From the NCBI GenBank assembly GCA_021234155.1, contig JAJEKV010000005.1, positions 29,379,617-29,443,616 on the forward strand: a DNA stretch of 64,000 nt, written 5' to 3'. Each line of letters begins with the position of its first letter. The first letter of the stretch is position 1. Positions 12,163 through 23,919 of this stretch are shown piece after piece. The notes beneath the pieces are model-generated. The model had not been told where the DNA came from. It made no database searches and worked only from the letters and a program-made list of their open reading frames with translations. A program made the position numbers and the translations under genes. Origin of the DNA: Isoetes taiwanensis. Taxonomy: Eukaryota; Streptophyta; Lycopodiopsida; Isoetales; Isoetaceae.

Positions 12163-15100
12163 TCCTCTAGAACCAACAGAATTCAGCTCAGAGGAAATGC
12201 TGATGAGGAATGCTAGCAGGCAATATGGATATATAGTGGACAAAGCCAAAGAAAGCCTGCGCCATAGAAGGCTCAGGCTATAGATAGATCCGTGACGCTC
12301 AAAATGGCGTGACGCCAAAACGTGCGTCCCTTTCCCCAGAATGATGGTTCTCTTCTATATAAAAAGAGAACCATAGCATTTTTGTATATGGTTTTATCTG
12401 CCAAACCATTGTATAAACCAATGTATACAATATCTAAGTCAAAATTTAAAAAGGCAATGACCTTTTCTGAGTTCCTTATCAGGGACAAGGGCAGGGGACA
12501 GATATGGGGGATTTAGCCGGGAAAGTAGAATCGGCCAACTTTTCTGGGGCGTTTTTGTAGGCCAAGTTGTGCATCCGCTTTCTAGTATGCCAGTGATGGT
12601 GCCTTGGATCTCCAAGGTCTAGAAACAAAAGTCCCAAATATGGGCTATAACTCTCACGGATGGGAATCATCCAGCACAGGTTCCACTCTTATTATTCTCT
12701 TTGTTTTAGCATGCACCTTGGAATCGAATATGTCTAAGTTTTTTGTCCTTTCCATGACTTTTGCAATTGGCATATTGCGTCAAATATATAGCAGAAAAAA
12801 ACAAAAGTTGATTTGCACCAAAAACTCATTTTGACATGCTTTTCTAGGTACGACATTGGCCATCGGTAGACCGTAGCCTATAGTATAGGGCCTAGCAGTG
12901 CAACTAGAAAACACATATCACAACAAGAACATGGGCCCGTAATGGCCCTTAGAAGCTGCAAGCGCCAAGGTAAGCGCTTCTGATGTGCAGAATCATAAGA
13001 CATCAATATTTATAAAATAATTTATATGTTGTGGTTGAAGGGACCACCCCTTTTGAAGAAGAAAAATGAAGAAAGGGGAAACCTATCATGCCTAAGGCTT
13101 GCCATCCGTCTTGGCGTAAGGAATGGTAATGTTCCCATTATAGCTGTAGACGAAGGCGTCCTATCATGCCTATATGCACATCCCTATTTCTAGGATGCAT
13201 CTAGCCCGAACCCCCCTGCATGAAGGCTGGCATGCACGATCCCTGCCGGATTAAGACTCACGAGATATCGGCTGGTGGTTGTAGCATGCGTCACTTTCCA
13301 TTGAAGTCGGAGTTAATGGTGTCGTTGTTGGCGCATGCGTGACGTTGCCACAGGAAATCAGGTAAGCCTCAACAAGAATTCTACTTTTGCATTCGTGGTG
13401 ATGAGTTCCGCAATGGTTGGAACTCTTCTAGAATCCATGACTACTCATTTCTTTATTTCACACAGATGTAGCTGATTATATATTATACACGGGCATAGAC
13501 ATAGACAACTTCTATTTCTTCTTGTAATATGATACATACTTATAATTCTCGCACTGTTTACTACAAACTCATTCTAATCATATTAACTTCTGTCTATATG
13601 TCTATTATAGTCTTGCTTCAATTTACAACAAGAAAGATAAAAGAGGAATACACAAAGTACCTTTGGAAATGAAATGCACTGGAAATCCGCTTGCACTGGA
13701 CTCAAGGTCTTTTTACTTTGAATTTTCCAAAATGCTGGCCAGAAACCGATTGCTTGCTAAACATTCACTTCAGAGTAGCAAACCTAAAGCCTGCGTTGTG
13801 GGTCTGCCATGTCTGCTGCACGAAATGCACAAAAGAACCTCATATGTTCTTCTAGAATAACCAACATCAAACAACTGCAAAACAACCAGCATCAAACAAC
13901 TGCAAATTCAACCAAAACCAAAAATACTGCAGATGTAAAGCAAATCGTTACTGGAATTGCAAATCGTTACTTGCAAAAAATGCGTCAGAAATTGGACCCG
14001 ATGGATGTTATGAGAAGAAGCCGACTCCCCTGGCTCATGCGCTGCTGCAACATACACTGCTTGAGAATAATTGTGGCATTCTTGAGCTTCTTGTGCGCCT
14101 GAAGCTGCTGTCGTCTGCTTCGGCACTCTACGGGGCTGGAAGAAAGCAGAGGAGAGTCGTGGAAGAAAGGGAAGGCCGGATATTGAGATATAACCTAAAA
14201 TTATAACCTAACGCTTATATTTAAAGTAACGCTATTAACAGAAAAAAAAAAAAACGGTAACGAAAATTACCTTCCTGTCGGATTTTAATTTTCTGATCAC
14301 AAAATTTCGCTTTTTCGCCGGATTTTGATGTCAACACACACCCCAAGAAACATTTTAAGTAAGTAGATTTGTTTTATTACAGTCTGCCCTAATTTAATTT
14401 TGTATCAATAACACATATATTGCTATCCTCATTGTTTTACATGCCCATCACATATATACTTATTGTTTAGTACAGTCCGCGGACGTAAAAATTCATCTTA
14501 TCTTATCTTATCTATATATATTGCAGCAAGTTCACCTCTGCCATGAAGGAGGTATCTTGAATATGCATCTTGCCCTGCATATCCCAGAGCAAAGTGGCAT
14601 ATGCTGGAGGCAACCGATCAAAGACCTCATGCTGAAGATCACCCAGCTGATGCCACAATTCACGTACTCTTGGCACCGCATGAAATCATGCTTGATTTGG
14701 ATCTGTGCCGGAGCTATTGTTATTATGACGGCGCCTCGTCATGACATAGATTGCCTGGCCCTGGGGTTGGTGTTGTGTATGCTGCATGTTTGGGCTGGTT
14801 GCATAATCTGAGCCACCGAACTGGAGTTATTGCTGCTGTATACTGGGCTGTGAAAACTCAAAGCCTTATGTGGGTAGCAGAAAACCAATGCTAGGGCGAT
14901 GGCATATTGAATAAAACTGGAACACAAACTGTCGAAGCTCAAAGCTCTATGCTAAGAAGCAGAGAATTAAAGCTAGGCCCACGGCTTATAGAGCAAAACT
15001 GGATTACATATAACAATCCAAAATAATCTTCACAATCCCAAACCTGATGGCCGATATTACAGATGAAAAGCTTAGCTGATATGAGGCCCGATATTACAGA

Positions 15101-16600
15101 TGAAAAGCTTTGCTTGGGTTGGATACACCTGAGCTGAGGTAGGAAGGATCCGACCTCGGGGCGTCGCCACGGATGTGGATAGAATTCGAGATGCCAAGCC
15201 GGGACCTGTATTACGCCAGGTTTTTGTGTCTTGATGTTAACTCCTACTGTCAGCTACATGAGCATGCCTCAAGGCCTTCAGAGCCTGGGCGCACAGGGCG
15301 GCACTTCACAAGGCGGTGAGAATAGTGTCGTAGAGTGTGACGATAGTGTAATTGAACACTTTGAGCCTGTTATTGAAGATAGCTCATGATCAATTGCAAA
15401 ATGAGGATGTAAATATTGGTAAGAAGAAAGTGGCATTGAATTCTGATTTAGAATCAGTTTAATCATATGCAAGTATTAACTTAGACATCAAATATTGTTA
15501 GGAAGACCTCTTTATGCTTTATTTCTAATGAATTGTCCTTATGTGGATTTGAAAGGTCATCTGATGCTATCTTGCTTCCATCCTTCATCCAGCAAAGTTT
15601 GTAGTAATGATGTATTGGGAGCAAAAAGATAACCATCTGTTGCATATCTTGTAAAATCTTTCCGTTTCGGTAAGTTAAAGGTCTTTTATAATTCATGAAA
15701 AGAAATACACGGCAGGTGAAAAATATGAGAGCATCTTCACAGTTTCTACTATCCAGTTACCAGCTAATGATGTAAAACTCAAGTTCCCGAGTACCAGTAT
15801 CTATAGTAAAAGTTCTTTGTTGTGTCCATATACTAAGACATGGACTGGACTGTATTTTCTGACTCAACACCTTGTGCCTCTTGTGTGTAGACTTATCATA
15901 ACACATGCTTTGCAATCAGTGATTTGAAGCGGATCTTAAATCTTGTTATGCTGTCTGTGATTTCTATGTTGGTACAATGTCGGCTGATCTGCAAGAATTT
16001 GCCCAGTTCAAAGATGGGATTTCTCTAATGCTAATGCAGTAACTGGCTTTGAAATCATTGAAAGTAATTACATTGTAACTCTTTTGTAAAATCTGCTATG
16101 TTTTAAATATTATTTTTTGATGCAGGTATTGTTTGGAGCTTACCATATTTGGATTCCACAAATTCGTCTCCTTGTGTTTCTTAACATGTTTGGATCTACA
16201 AAAATCATATTGAGGAATAGTCTCTTATCCTTGGAGAGTCTCTTATTTCACATCCTTGAGAAGTCTCTTATTTCAGGATACTTGAGGTGTGCCTCTTTGC
16301 TACTTTTGTATACTTTATTTTAATACAATCAAATTTTCAGTGTGTTTTTCACTCCCGTGTTGCTTTGGAGGCTCTCAATCTTTTATTTTTTATAATTTCA
16401 TTTATTTGTAATTGGCACCCTGGATAACCACACATGGTAAAACTCACAATTATATTCATGTATGAGGAAGTGAGATGCGTGACGAATATAAACTCGCTTA
16501 AAATAAAAATTATAATTTGTGACGCGCAACAACTATGATTGAATTTTGTTGCGCCTTACAAATATTATATTAGCAACATATTATAAATGAATATTTTATC
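12163..16600. other. long stretch with no recognised gene
   Basis: I found no convincing coding region. Small items: an 11-bp-stem hairpin at 12343-12376 (ATGGTTCTCTT ... AAGAGAACCAT); a duplicated CATCAAACAACTGCAAA near 13866-13910; a duplicated CGATATTACAGATGAAAAGC at about 15052 and 15091; and at about 14340-14371 the segment CCCCAAGAAACATTTTAAGT then AAGTAGA, which is homologous to the sequence flanking the Helitron 3' ends at 35171 and 49992. Short open frames here carry no known motif. Confidence 0.45.
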
Positions 16601-17060
16601 GGGTAAAAGCATGCTACAGTGTACCACTTTTGGAACCCTCAAAAGTACCTACACTGGGTACTTTTAAAACTGGTACTTTCTGTTTTCTCTTTCCATTAAA
16701 ATCAATCGAAAATTTTTGAATTGAAGGTCAATAACATGTCAATATATAGTATTAGAGGATAACAATACTATTAGAGACTAATATAAATGAATTAACTCTC
16801 AAACTTATTATTTATTGCAGCATTTATGCAAGTTCCCAGTACCCAGTGCTGGGTACTTTTCTGGGTAGTTTCGCACTCCCTAAAAAGTACTTTAGATGGT
16901 ACACCCTAGCATGCTTTCACCCTATCACGCGTTACAAAGTGGTTTTTCGTTGGTAATGCGTCACAAATCACCTTATGTGATGCAAATAAAAAAAATACTT
17001 ATTAATGTATTTCCGTTACAAAAAGCGTGACAAAGTATGTTATATTCTATTACTGATAGG
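16430..17060. repeat. region of dispersed GCGTCACAA motifs on both strands
   Basis: Around the MITE, motifs such as TTTGTGACGCG (about 16517), GCGTGACG (about 16477), GCGTCACAAAT (about 16959) and GCGTGACAAAG (about 17025) recur in both orientations. Such clustering is typical of subterminal regions of DNA transposons, here perhaps an older element into which the MITE inserted. No terminal repeats were found. Confidence 0.4.
16601..16922. mobile_element. 322-bp MITE with 16-bp TIRs and TATC duplication
   Basis: The ends are GGGTAAAAGCATGCTA and, reverse complemented, GGGTGAAAGCATGCTA (15 of 16 identical). Inner similarity continues (GTGTACC ... GGTACAC; AAAAGTAC on both sides). The element is flanked by TATC at 16597-16600 and 16923-16926, a plausible 4-bp target-site duplication. 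It encodes nothing. It sits inside a region rich in TGTGACGC-type motifs on both strands. I cannot assign a superfamily with confidence. Confidence 0.75.
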
Positions 17061-17782
17061 AAGGCTCAGGTTTTTGGTGTGTTTATGCACACTTTGTTTT
17101 GACGCAAATATTGACATCAACCACCCGATCTTGGCAGAGGAAGAGAGCAAAGGTACCAGATTTCTCCATTACTTTTAGGTCCTTTGCATTATGATATATA
17201 AAAGAAATTTATTTCTACATGTTTCTGCAACTTTTTGTTACCTGATATTCTATTCATTTGAACATTATATGGTCTTATTGATTGATGTTTACATGGATTA
17301 CAGAAGTGACGGTGGAGGATATGAAAGAGTTTCGTCTAAATACTGGAGACTAATCCATTCATAGCCTTTGGCATATGGCCAAAGATGCTTGAGCTCAAGA
17401 CCTCAAATTTGTATGTAATCAAGGTCAGTCATAGATTATTGTCTTACTTTCATTTACTTTAGCTCTTTATTTGACCACAAGCATCAGCTTATATGCTGCT
17501 AGATTGGTTATAGGCATTTTGATACAGCCGCAAAGAACCTTATGGAGTCTAAGGTTGTTGCATTATAATGCTTCAACGGATTATTGGAGATGCATTTTGC
17601 TACATGTTATAAGCAACAGATACGACAACATGATGCTCCAAGAGTTGGATCTTTTGGCTAGACACAGCCTGGGTATGTCCTCTCTTCGATATGACATGCG
17701 AGGTGATAATGTGAAGAATTATGGATCGGATGCATACCTCTGACATAGACAAGTACTGTTGCTAAATTGGTCCTTTGTATAC

Positions 17783-17925
17783 AAGAATTACATGTCAGTT
17801 GAAATTCTGCCGTGTCAGGCGCGCCTACATGTCAGTTGAAATTCCGCCGTGGAACGCGTGCCGACGTGCGCCAGTGCGGAGGCGCGCTTGACACGGCGAA
17901 ATTTCAACTGACATGTAAATTCCTG
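17783..17925. repeat. hairpin with ~40-bp inverted arms plus an extra arm copy
   Basis: The left arm (17783-17825) contains TACATGTCAGTTGAAATTC and GCCGTGTCAGGCGCGCC. The right arm (17881-17925) is its near-perfect reverse complement (GGCGCGCTTGACACGGC ... TTTCAACTGACATGTA). A direct partial copy of the left arm begins at 17826. GC-rich and palindromic; it could be a small foldback element or a structured-RNA source. Confidence 0.85.
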
Positions 17926-18077
17926 TAACGTGAAGTTTAAGGTGCTTTCGATTCTGACGTGGCATCTGACGTGTCGGGCTGATGTGGCAATATAAAACAC
18001 ATTCTTGATGATTTTTTGCTTTTTTCTTTGTGCTGCCACTCTACGGTCGGTTATGGCATTTTGATGATGCTGAGCCG

Positions 18078-18345
18078 TTATGATGGCCCTGTGGTCTTGC
18101 AGCCTTTCTTGAGCTGTGATTAACTACTGTATGAGTTTTAGGCATGTTTTTTGAATGATTTTGCATGGTTTGATGAAGTTTTTGTGGTTCTCAACTGGAA
18201 TGATGGCGCTGGTGTCTTTTACCCTGTCTTGAGGTGTGATTAGTTGCTGTACGAGTTTTAGGCATGTTTTTGAAATGATTTTGCAAGGATTGGCTAAAGT
18301 TTTTGTGGTTCTCATCCGAAATGGTGGCGCTGAATGTTTTGACGT
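18078..18345. repeat. ~120-bp tandem repeat, just over two copies
   Basis: GAGTTTTAGGCATG occurs at about 18133 and 18253 (spacing 120). ATGATGGC and TGAGSTGTGATTA blocks repeat with the same spacing, and a third partial unit starts near 18321 (ATGGTGGCGCTG). It lies about 600 bases upstream of the recombinase gene and has no counterpart next to the second recombinase copy. Confidence 0.85.
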
Positions 18346-18964
18346 CGGATTTGATGGCGTAGGAGTGATTTTTTCGAGGTTTTATGCACGACCGGCTCAT
18401 TTCTTAAACATTGGAGAAATACATGTGAAAGATTGTGAATCAGTTAGCTTTTTTGGTAAGTCTTGTGTGTGGAAGTTGGAAATGGCAATTTGTGAAATTA
18501 TTTTGGTGCGATTTACTCCATATTTGCTGAGACTTCGTCATCTGGAAGTTCTAGTTGGTTTATTTCATGCAAAAGGATTTTTTTGTGCTCCAGGCGTGTC
18601 CAATCCTGGATTCTATTGTATCTTTCAAGGTATTTTGATTTTTTTTGTCTGAATCATGCTCGGTTGGTCTAAAAACTTTCTGATCTTGTTTTTAAATTCA
18701 TTCCAAGTTGTTTTTGCGTCGTCTGGAGGTGGGTTATGGCTACATGTGATGGTTACATGTTTCTTTTAGCATGTATTAGCTTAAGTAGGGTTAATCTTTT
18801 AAGATTAACTAGTTATGGCGTCTCAAGGTTTTAGGAATGGAAGATATGCCGACGTTTGAGCTCAATGTCCAGCAGAATGCACCTGCTATTCAGGACATCA
18901 GTATCCTTTTGACATAACGGAGAGTCCAATATTTGAGAGAGCTCACTTAGCTTGCGCGGCGACA

Positions 18965-20318
18965 ATGCGTAGGTCTCGAAGAACTCCTGGAGTTTGTAAG
19001 AAGCGGAAAAAAGTTGATGAAATTCAATTTGCTGATGAGGTTGCTTTGTTGACTGACATCGACCACCAAATTACACATTCGAAGGGTCTTCAACGAAGGT
19101 AATTTCTTAGTTTTCTTTCCTTATTTGCTTTTTAATTTTTTTTGGTGGTTCTGATTATTCTGTTTTTATGTCAGGTTTCTATACTATTTTGTGTCAAGGT
19201 TTGCAATTCGTGATCAAAAGGAGCTGCATCTTTTGGTGATGTCAGATTTTGTTATTGGGAAAGAAAATACTATTGAGTATTCGGAATTTGATGAGCGTAC
19301 AAGTAAAAACTATGATGCAGATATGTCACACTATCAAGAAGAGCAAGTCAGAATGGGGTGTCGATGTTATGAACCTGATGTTCTTCTTACCTATAGGCAG
19401 CTTTTGAGGCATCTGCCTGATTTGAAGCCGAGTGATAGTGGAGCAATTGCTTCGAAGTTTTGTTTCATGCAGGCAATTGTGAACCATAAGGGAAACACAT
19501 GGTATAATTCAGTACGTAGAGTGAGTGCACGGAAATTAGCGGAGTGGATGAAATACATGCTGAAAACAGTGGGTGTTGATGAGAAGTTTTCGAAAAAATC
19601 TGGTCGTACTACTGCTATATCAAGAATGGCAAGGGCTGGAGTACCTCAGAACGTAGCCATGCGCATTACAGGGCAAAGAACAACCGAGGCGTATAGTAGG
19701 TAATCAAGTTTTCTGTTTGTTTTTTATTTACAACATTATTAAATTTCTAACATTTATTAATATTATTTTAGGTATGATAAAACTAAGGAGGTACAGGCTA
19801 AGTGTGCCATGTCAGTTGTTGCCAATCCATTTGATGAGAACGGACAACGTAGGATGTATTAGACTGCGTATGCTGAAGAATTGCAGAAGTTAGACGAACA
19901 AGAACGAGTTGGTAGTTCTTTGAAGGATCACATTGTATTACCCCCTCCAATTCAGCAAGTTAACAATGATATTGTCAAGAAGGTAGATACATCGAGCAAA
20001 AGTATCATTAGTTCTGCTGTTGCTGGTTTGTTAGACAATGTGCATGTTAATTCTGCTGATGAGCTAGTTTCTACCGTTCCTTCTGTTGAGGTAGTTTCTG
20101 CAGTTCCTTCTGCAATTACTGATATCCAGCTAAACAATGATCTTGATCTTCTATCGGGGACAAATCTAGTTGTGAGAAAAGCTATGGGTATGGAGGTTAA
20201 TGTTGGTAGCATTACAGGTGGATCTTTCCAGAACTGCAACATTATGATGCTGTGTGTTTCTCACGAGGAATGGCATGAAATCATGGTCAATATGATGAGG
20301 AATAGAAAGAATTTGTGA
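18965..20318 (+). pseudogene. Crypton/DUF3504-like tyrosine recombinase, copy 1 (premature stop)
   Basis: Three exons fit: 18965-19098, 19175-19699 and 19772-20318, with GT-AG introns. Each splice restores a split AGG codon. The first box reads FAIRDQKELHLLVMSDF, like the Arg-I region of tyrosine recombinases. The C-terminal box reads KSGRTTAISRM then GVPQ, then MRITGQRTTEAYS. Splicing supplies the conserved RY, so the putative nucleophile is the first tyrosine of exon 3. The two usual histidines are K and Q here. Family knowledge: DUF3504/Crypton proteins cut and rejoin DNA through this tyrosine, or are domesticated descendants. The tail ends GGSFQNCNIMM. A TAG at 19860-19862, absent from copy 2, truncates the protein after the catalytic core. 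The start is uncertain: the frame stays open upstream of the ATG. Confidence 0.65.
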
Positions 20319-20741
20319 ATGCAGTCCGCAGTTGACATGGCAGTGAACTGAAATTTGTCTTTTGGAATATTTTGAATGTTTTTGAATCTATACAGGAGTT
20401 TCCTTACTTCCAAATCTTGTATTGGATCTTTCTACAAATGTGAACTGTAATTGTGATAGTACTTGTATTTAATATTGTGAATGTCTTTCCAGGAAATCTA
20501 TTTTGTTTGTGTTCTAAATCATTTTTAATATTTTCAATGTTTTACTCTTCATTTTAGAATGTTACTAACAATGGTACTGGCAAATAAAAAATGTAAGTAG
20601 AAAAAAATGATTAAAGTAAAAAAGTAGAATGCAAGTAATAATTAAGAATGCAACTAAATTAACAATTCCGCAAAAGAATGTTGGACACATGGTGCTATAG
20701 GATTGGATAAATTGCCAGAATTGAAAGCACCCAAACTTTAC

Positions 20742-20851
20742 GTTATTTATCAAGTATAAGTGTTTGTATATGCATGCAACTTGCTATCTTTTTGTGGTAT
20801 TTATCAAGTGAAAGTGTTTGTATATGCATGCAACTTGCTATCTTTTTGTGG
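20742..20851. repeat. 55-bp tandem duplication
   Basis: TGTTTGTATATGCATGCAAC occurs at 20761 and 20816, with matching flanks. The homologous place in block C (about 58705-58755) has only one unit, so the duplication arose in block A after the blocks separated. Confidence 0.9.
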
Positions 20852-21026
20852 TATTTAACGGTAGGCTATTGTTGTGCATCTCCATAGAAAACTGGAGGAA
20901 TCTGGAGTTTTTTCTTTTCTCTCCTTTTCCATTTCATAGCCTTTGCCTCTCTCTGTTCTGTTGGGCCCAAATGGAAGCTTTGCCGCAGGCTAGGATAGGG
21001 CCTAGTATTTTGTCAAATTGGACTTT

Positions 21027-23695
21027 GGGCCACTTCACACTGAGGGGTTAAAATCCATTAGATTAGAAAAAGTTACTATCTGGAGTTCACACAGGTGCCA
21101 TTAAGACATGTCGTTAAGTTAGGAGGGGGTTAAGATATAACGGTTCAGTTAAGTTAACGGTGTCATTTAGCTGTCCTTCACACTAACATTTTGTTAGGTT
21201 AAGATTTAGCAGCTGTTAACGGACGCAAAAATTCCTGTTCAAAGTTAATCCCAGCCTCATAGCACCCCTTAAGCGCCGTTACGGATGATCGAAGGCGGCA
21301 AATCGCGTCTTCCGGATCCCAGCCGACACCAGGTGGTTCTAGTTTGGAGCTTTTGAAGCTTGCATCCGATCTTTCAAAGTGCAAACAACTTTTTAAAGGT
21401 AAGCAATCGTTTCTATGCATATCAAAGACTGTTTTCTGAATTATTTTCAGTAGGTTTTGAATTATCATTTCATATCTTCTGTTCTCTACCATTTTGTATC
21501 AAATATTTTTTTTCTGGATTGTTTTCAGTAGGGTTTTCAGTAGGGTTTTACGAGGCCAGCAAGAGGAATCATCTCAGATTTAGTGTCCAAAAAGATTTAA
21601 AGCCAATAATTTGCATTATTGGGTGTGTTGGGCTACCTGTTGTGCAGGGGGAAGTGACATTTTGAAGGCCTGGATTTGAAGATTATATGGTATGAAATGC
21701 TCTCCAAGGATGGGTGGTATAGCATGTGCTTGTGCGTCAATCAGAAATAGCTGTTTTGGAGGGCACATGTGCTGTGGATGAGGGGATGTTACTGGAAGAA
21801 AAGAGTTTTGCTTCTCTGTGGTGGAAGCAGTAGACATTTATAGCAAGATTTTTGTTTCTAAAATAAAGTGCTCAATTTTTGGATCACTCTCACTCATTCA
21901 AGTGCAGGAAAGGGAAATTTGTAAAACTTTTTTGATGCCCTGCATATGCATTGGAACTCTAACGTGTCATCATCAAATGATCTAGTTGGATGTTGCATGC
22001 CCAAATAGTAGGCTTACGAAACCGTTTAAGGCAGTATTATCTTGAAAGGTTATTATGCCAACTAAAGAGACGGATGCAGTCTAGGCAATTTTTACTACCA
22101 CTGGTAAGTATGGAATCCCTGCTTTGGCATATTTTGTAAAATTTCTCTTGATCTATAGCATCGAATTTGATTCTTCAAGAATTGCTGGAGGCACACTCGA
22201 TCTTTGATATATTTGCATGAAATATACTTGATTTGATGTACATGGGCCTTGAAGAAAAATAAAAAAGAAGAAGATACAAAATGTTGCAATTCTTCTTGTA
22301 CCTTTCTAGGATAGGAAGAGACTTGCAGGAGAAATTTACTCTTTGTCAAAAAATAATATGGAGTTGAGTACATCCAGTTATAAGGTCTTTGTTTACTTCT
22401 GCTTGCCAATTTTTGATGCAAAATATTAAATCCACCAAGCCATTCTTATCGCAGGTTGCAACTCTTCAAATTTTCTAACTATAGTTTTCGAAGATCATAT
22501 CTGATGATTCTGTTTGATTTGAATATATATACTAAAAATGACGATGCTAAAAGGCAGTTACATGAATGAAAGACTGTCTGAACAACGAACTCCAGGCAAG
22601 CCAGGATTAGTAAGAAAACTGACCATAGATGAAGGCGTCTTCTGCAGTATTGAGAACTCCATATTCACTGATATAGTGGACAAAGACTAGTCTTATATTA
22701 GATACATGTTTTCAGCAACTTTGGTTCATTGATTCTGAGGGCCATAAATACATGCATGTATTTGGCTTGTTGTCGATCACCCATAATAGTTTTACTGTTC
22801 AGTTCTCTATAACAGACAACCTTAGAACATGATCTGCAAGGAGACTGTGCATATCGACTGCTGTAATTAGGAGTTGTGGAAATGTAGATGATAAACAACC
22901 TCTAAATAAGCAGCCATATCAGCCCTGTGTCATGTACTTGAAACGGTGATGTATATTAATGCTTGTTTTGAACTATATCAGAACTTGTTTTGAGAAGAAC
23001 GCACCATTTCCTCCTAGTTTCCTCACGGTTGCCAATGCATGCTCTAAGCTGCTCAAAATTGTATTCACATCGTTTTCACTATTATTGGGATATTTGTCTA
23101 TGTTGCAAGTCCAAAGGATTAGTTCAAAAATACAAGCTCTATACACCTTGCTAACGGGGCTTCATAGATGTGCCATGGCATCTAGAAAAGGGTATATCTA
23201 TATTAGGCCTTGTCATATTGTGGGTATACAACAGATATGTTTCATGAGAAGAGGCATGTATTGATATGAGAAGGTATTTTTTTTGTTTAATAATCATGTT
23301 CTGCATTGAGAGAAAAGGAAAATACTTAATTGCGAACTTAACGACGTCTTGCAGTGTGAAGTGCTCTATAACGATTTTCGTTATATTAGTAATGTAACTT
23401 AACGACGTCATGTAGTGTGAAGTGCTTTATAATGGTTTTCGTTAGGTTAGGTGTAACATAACCTAACGGTGTCGTGCAGTGTGAAGTGTTTTGTAACAGT
23501 TTCCGTTAGGTTAGGTGTAACATAACCTAACGGTATTGTCCAGTGTGAAGTCTCTTGTTAACGGTTTCTGTTATGCTAATTTTTAATCTAATGGAAAGTG
23601 GGAAGTTAAATCTTGTAGTTAGGTTATCTTAACATAAAGGAGCATCCGTTGGATTAAAAATTTAACCTAACATAACGGCCAGTGTGGAATGGCCC
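21027..23695. mobile_element. 2.67-kb non-autonomous DNA element, GGGCC termini
   Basis: The left end GGGCCACTTCACACTG and the inverted right end GGGCCATTCCACACTG match at 14 of 16 positions. Both are followed by a TTAAAATCC / TTTTAATCC block. TTT flanks both sides (21024-21026, 23696-23698). The homologous place in block C (about 60045-60070) reads straight through without the element, so the insertion is directly supported. No transposase frame is recognisable inside. GGGCC ends and a 3-bp duplication recall PIF/Harbinger elements, but TTT is not the usual TWA target, so the class is tentative. Confidence 0.75.
23335..23575. repeat. four ~63-bp subterminal repeats carrying the element's end motif
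   Basis: AGTGTGAAGT(G/C), the reverse complement of the terminal CACTTCACACT motif, occurs at 23353, 23414, 23478 and 23542 (spacing 61-64). Between repeats lies a palindrome: CCGTTAGGTTA, then GGTGT or similar, then AACATAACCTAACGG (about 23440-23470 and 23504-23534). One more inverted copy (CTTCACACTAAC) lies near 21177 at the other end. Confidence 0.9.
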
Positions 23696-23919
23696 TTTGT
23701 ACTAGTATTTTTTTTTTTTGAAGAACTGTGTCATCAATATATTAAAAGAATGGTAATGTTACAAAGCAAGTGAGGAGGAAGGAGAACTGCCCCAAAGAGA
23801 CAGCGATACCTCGACACTCCACAATAAACTCACAGAAAAACCGCAATCCCCTTTTTGTACAAACCGACCATCACCATCTACAACACCCAAGAAGTCCCGC
23901 CAAATGGCAAACTTCCGCT

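Noticed and set aside
18236-18652. 138-codon frame upstream of the recombinase gene
   Set aside because: It starts inside the 120-bp tandem repeat, has no homologue in block C and no recognisable domain.
19952-20242. Minus-strand frame opposite the recombinase tail
   Set aside because: Shadow of the plus-strand exon 3; the homologous minus frame in copy 2 follows only because the plus strand is conserved.
23335-23575. CRISPR-like array (four regularly spaced repeats)
   Set aside because: Spacers are themselves repeated palindromes, the repeat equals the transposon terminal motif, and the genome is a plant.
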